Shown here in pieces: positions 15,222 through 17,423 of a stretch of DNA of 17,423 nucleotides (position 1 is the stretch's first letter; every line of letters starts with the position of its first letter). The notes beneath the pieces were generated by a model. That model was given only the letters and a program-made list of their open reading frames with translations, did no database searches and was not told where the DNA came from. The position numbers and the translations under genes are program-made. The DNA is from Burkholderia sp. (GTDB taxonomy: Bacteria; Pseudomonadota; Gammaproteobacteria; Burkholderiales; Burkholderiaceae), in assembly GCA_028292565.1 (NCBI GenBank), contig JAQGMD010000467.1:1-17423 (forward strand), written 5' to 3'.

Positions 15222-15341
15222 GCGGCAGCAAGCTTGATGTCTGGCGACGTTGGAGGGTGATATCCCGCAACGCCGCGTGCTATGGTTTTCCGGTAGACTG
15301 CGCGGAGGAAGTCGCACAACACAAGTCCATACTACGAAGAA

Positions 15342-15662
15342 ATGAAAATGCCAGTTATCACGACAGAAACCGTCGGTCTTCTCGCCCCGCATATCATCGA
15401 CCTCGTCAGGGGCGTTTTCCGGGCGCGCAAGGACAAGGACCTGAAGGGGGCGTCCGGGGATCAAGCATTGGACATCCTGAACAAGGACGTGCTGGAACTG
15501 CAGGAGGTGGCCGGCAAACATGCCGAGGCCATCGGGGAAATCGCCCAGCGCGGGGAGGCCAGGTTCAACCAGCTTGAGAAGCAGTTGAAACAGCAAAGGC
15601 TGCTTTCGATAGCTGCGGTCGTCATTGCGATAATCGCGGCAGGGATCGCATGGCTGAAATAA
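15342..15662 (+). CDS. small protein with coiled coil and C-terminal membrane anchor
   Basis: A 106-residue protein of no family I recognise. Residues 1-30 are mildly amphipathic (GLLAPHIIDLVRGVFRAR), 45-85 form a charged helix with heptad-like spacing (LNKDVLELQEVAGKHAEAI and RFNQLEKQLKQQ), and 87-104 are a strongly hydrophobic segment (LLSIAAVVIAIIAAGIAW) ending in Leu-Lys. The layout suggests a tail-anchored inner-membrane protein with a cytoplasmic coiled coil. The start may be ATG 15342 or ATG 15348; neither has a strong ribosome binding site (GAAGAA precedes). It stands alone 120 bases after the esterase-like gene. Coding is supported by codon use and the well-formed transmembrane segment. 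Confidence 0.75.
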   Translation: MKMPVITTETVGLLAPHIIDLVRGVFRARKDKDLKGASGDQALDILNKDVLELQEVAGKHAEAIGEIAQRGEARFNQLEKQLKQQRLLSIAAVVIAIIAAGIAWLK

Positions 15663-15742
15663 ATGCGCGCCCCAAACAACGCCTGCAGGCTGCCCCACTC
15701 AAACGTTTTTTCGAAACTACAAACGTCGCGCCGCCAGCGGAA

Positions 15743-15901
15743 TCATTTCGATCCATCGCGACAGGAACACGATAGGTCAGGCTTGCCGCGGTTGTCGGTC
15801 ATGTCGTCGATCGGGTTGCGCGTCAGCAGAGATTCAATCCGGCCGATGTCCGCGAGGATCAGGGCGCCATAGTCGAAGTTGCACCGCAGCGGTTCGTCCG
15901 T
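15743..15901 (-). pseudogene. coding-like C-terminal fragment of unknown gene
   Basis: A minus-strand frame of about 52 codons ends at TGA 15743-15745 and reads TDEPLRCNFDYGALILADI then GRIESLLTRNPIDDMTDNRG. Its third codon positions are mostly G or C, as in the real genes of this window, which argues that it is or was translated. No ATG, GTG or TTG occurs in this frame between an upstream stop and the fragment; only ATT or CTG could start it. It overlaps the end of the kinase gene in a different frame. It is best read as the tail of a gene whose 5' part was lost, or a frameshifted gene. No family was recognised. Confidence 0.35.
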
Positions 15902-16335
15902 TATAGCAATTCGATGTCGAACCCGCCTTCGCGTGCATGCACGCGGTATAGCGAGTCAAATCCCTCATCAACTGTCGGACGCTCGAGGCGCTTGAGCGTC
16001 CCGAATAAGCCGGCGGGCGGAATCTTCTGTTTTTTTCTTCGCCCCTCGTTGCGCTCCATGGAAGCCTTCGGATCCGGTTCAAAGAAGTACCCGATGACCC
16101 GAAATTTCGCTTTTTTCGCTACTTCGATGTAGCGTGCGCGTTCCCCGACGGTCGGGTTGGTATTGTCGACAACGAAGCGTTGCTGCGTAGCCAGGCACGC
16201 TTGCATGAAGATGCTTTCGCGGTTGCGGGTCCGCAGCAAGTCCATGCTGATCCGCACATGCGTATCGAAAAAGCGCTCCTTGTAAAAGGTGCTCTTGCCG
16301 GAAGCCTGTATACCGATGAAGAGGACCATTTCCAT
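15901..16335 (-). CDS. P-loop kinase, polynucleotide kinase-like AAA family ATPase
   Basis: A 144-residue protein with the Walker A motif GIQASGKST at residues 8-16, an acidic residue in RISMDLLR (Asp32) where polynucleotide kinases place the general base, and the VVDNTNPTVGERARYIEVAKK segment (55-75), characteristic of the kinase domain of T4 Pnk/PNKP-like and related small kinases. GRRKKQKIPP near 88-97 resembles the lid. It is expected to transfer a phosphate from ATP, possibly to a nucleic acid 5' end or a small molecule; the substrate is unproven. ATG 16335 is the longest start; the Met two codons later is an alternative, and no strong ribosome binding site marks either. It diverges from the DNA exonuclease gene, with 109 bases between starts, which hints at a role in DNA end repair. 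Confidence 0.85.
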   Translation of the reverse strand: MEMVLFIGIQASGKSTFYKERFFDTHVRISMDLLRTRNRESIFMQACLATQQRFVVDNTNPTVGERARYIEVAKKAKFRVIGYFFEPDPKASMERNEGRRKKQKIPPAGLFGTLKRLERPTVDEGFDSLYRVHAREGGFDIELL

Positions 16336-16372
16336 ATGTCAGGGATCATGGATCAGGAAAAACCAGGCGGCA

Positions 16373-16386
16373 ATCGGCTTGCCGAT
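16373..16386. promoter_or_regulatory. inverted repeat between divergent kinase and exonuclease genes
   Basis: ATCGGC-TT-GCCGAT is a perfect 6-bp inverted repeat in the 109-base divergent promoter region, centrally placed, so it could be an operator affecting both genes. Promoter elements could not be assigned with confidence. Confidence 0.3.
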
Positions 16387-16444
16387 GAATTTCTTTCATG
16401 GCAACCGGTCATATGGTCGGGTTCATTTTAAAGGACGGTCGGGT

Positions 16445-17423
16445 ATGGCGGACATGGTCGTTGCACGGGAAGAGGGACTGTACTGTGTTCCGGGCCGGTT
16501 CTACATCGATCCGTGGCGGCCGGTCGAGCGTGCTGTCATCACGCACGCGCATTCGGATCATGCGCGCGTCGGGCACGGGCACTATCTTGCTGCGGCGGAG
16601 AGTGAAGGTATCCTGAGGTCCCGCCTCGGTGAGCTATCGCTCGATGCGTTGCCCTACGGCGAGCGCGTCACGCACAACGGCGTCAACATCTCGCTCCATC
16701 CCGCTGGCCATTTGCTCGGCTCGGCACAAGTGCGGATGGAGTACCGGGGCGAAGTATGGGTGGCGTCCGGCGATTACAAGCTTGAGCCTGATGCTACCTG
16801 CGCTCCGTTCGAGCCGCTGCGATGCGATACCTTCATCACTGAATCCACGTTCGGTTTGCCGATCTATCGCTGGCAGCCGCAGCGGGAGATTTTCAGCGAT
16901 ATCAATGACTGGTGGCGGCGCAATGCCGAAGAGGGGCGCGCCAGTGTTTTATTCGGTTATACGCTCGGCAAGACGCAGCGCATTCTCGCCGGAATCGATG
17001 CCTGCATCGGACCGATTATCTGCCATGGCGCGGTCGAAGCGATGAACCGTGTCTATCGGGAAGCCGGCGTTGGACTGCCGGAAACACGCACAGTCCACGA
17101 TGTCACCGACAAAACTGAACTCGGCCGCTCGCTCGTGCTGGCGCCGCCCTCGGCAGCCGGCTCATCGTGGATGAAACGCTTCGGCGATTACAGTGATGCG
17201 TTTGCGAGCGGATGGATGCTATTGCGCGGCGCACGGCGGCGTCGGGCAGTTGACCGTGGCTTCGTACTCTCGGATCACGCCGATTGGCCCGGCCTGATGC
17301 AGGCGATCAAAGCGACCGAAGCACCGCGGGTGATCGTGACGCACGGACAGATACCGGCGATGGTGCGCTGGCTGCAGCAGAACGGACTGGATGCCGGCGC
17401 ATTTCAAACTGAGTACGGGTCCG
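16445..17423 (+). CDS. ligase-associated DNA exonuclease, MBL fold (3' end beyond window)
   Basis: An open frame of 326 codons runs to the right edge without a stop, so the gene is partial. It encodes a metallo-beta-lactamase-fold nuclease: the metal motif is THAHSDHAR (His34, His36, Asp38, His39), followed by HPAGHLLGSAQV, VASGDYK, TESTFGLP, an RWQPQREIF helix, FGYTLGKTQRI, and LSDHADWPGL with VTHGQ near the C-terminal end. These are features of the exonuclease found beside ATP-dependent DNA ligases, a DNA helicase and a phosphoesterase in proteobacteria. Family length is about 330-340 residues, so only a few codons are missing. ATG 16445 has AAGGA at 16431-16435 with 9-base spacing. It is divergent from the P-loop kinase. 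A DNA ligase gene is expected directly to the right. Confidence 0.93.
   Translation, partial: MADMVVAREEGLYCVPGRFYIDPWRPVERAVITHAHSDHARVGHGHYLAAAESEGILRSRLGELSLDALPYGERVTHNGVNISLHPAGHLLGSAQVRMEYRGEVWVASGDYKLEPDATCAPFEPLRCDTFITESTFGLPIYRWQPQREIFSDINDWWRRNAEEGRASVLFGYTLGKTQRILAGIDACIGPIICHGAVEAMNRVYREAGVGLPETRTVHDVTDKTELGRSLVLAPPSAAGSSWMKRFGDYSDAFASGWMLLRGARRRRAVDRGFVLSDHADWPGLMQAIKATEAPRVIVTHGQIPAMVRWLQQNGLDAGAFQTEYGS

Noticed and set aside
14739..15698. 319-codon minus-strand open frame
   Set aside because: Antisense to the erythromycin-esterase-like gene and the small membrane protein; composition is unlike a real protein.
1..17423. CRISPR arrays, rRNA and tRNA genes
   Set aside because: No regularly spaced repeats and no cloverleaf- or rRNA-like segments were seen when reading the window.

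Overview
The window reads as a chromosomal segment of a moderately GC-rich Gram-negative bacterium. I infer a betaproteobacterium, possibly near the Oxalobacteraceae, from protein character and codon use only; no rRNA, tRNA or other marker gene is present to prove it. No CRISPR array, complete insertion sequence or replication origin is visible.

Left part (1-5.8 kb) is a decayed accessory zone. It holds a glycoside hydrolase family 15 gene that has lost its N-terminal half, a major-royal-jelly-protein-like gene broken by a nonsense codon, two frameshifts and an internal deletion, a remnant of an aldo/keto reductase, and a tyrosine recombinase whose C-terminal end, including the catalytic tyrosine, has been replaced. 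One intact gene sits inside this zone: an Old Yellow Enzyme family alkene reductase, with three consecutive palindromes just upstream of it.

Middle part (5.8-13 kb) is intact housekeeping and stress-response sequence. A FrnE-like DsbA-family oxidoreductase converges on a three-gene minus-strand operon, asnO - ngg - M42 peptidase. This is the NAGGN osmoprotectant system: Ngg makes N-acetylglutaminylglutamine, AsnO amidates it to the amide, and an M42 metallopeptidase of uncertain role is always carried with them. A perfect 13-bp hairpin separates the converging genes. The ngg stop codon and the M42 start codon are adjacent and in the same frame. A DadA-like FAD-dependent oxidoreductase diverges from the operon across 328 bp.

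Right part (13-17.4 kb): a phosphoribosyltransferase gene and an erythromycin-esterase-family gene diverge from one another; these two domains are known as a single fused protein elsewhere. Then come a small protein with a coiled coil and a C-terminal membrane anchor, a coding-like remnant, a P-loop kinase resembling polynucleotide kinases, and, divergent from it, the start of a ligase-associated metallo-beta-lactamase-fold DNA exonuclease that runs off the right edge. The last two suggest the window stops at the beginning of a DNA end-processing/ligation cluster.

The most interesting items are the same-frame TGA/TTG junction in the NAGGN operon, the palindrome cluster before the alkene reductase, the kinase/exonuclease pair, and the well-resolved series of gene-decay lesions on the left.
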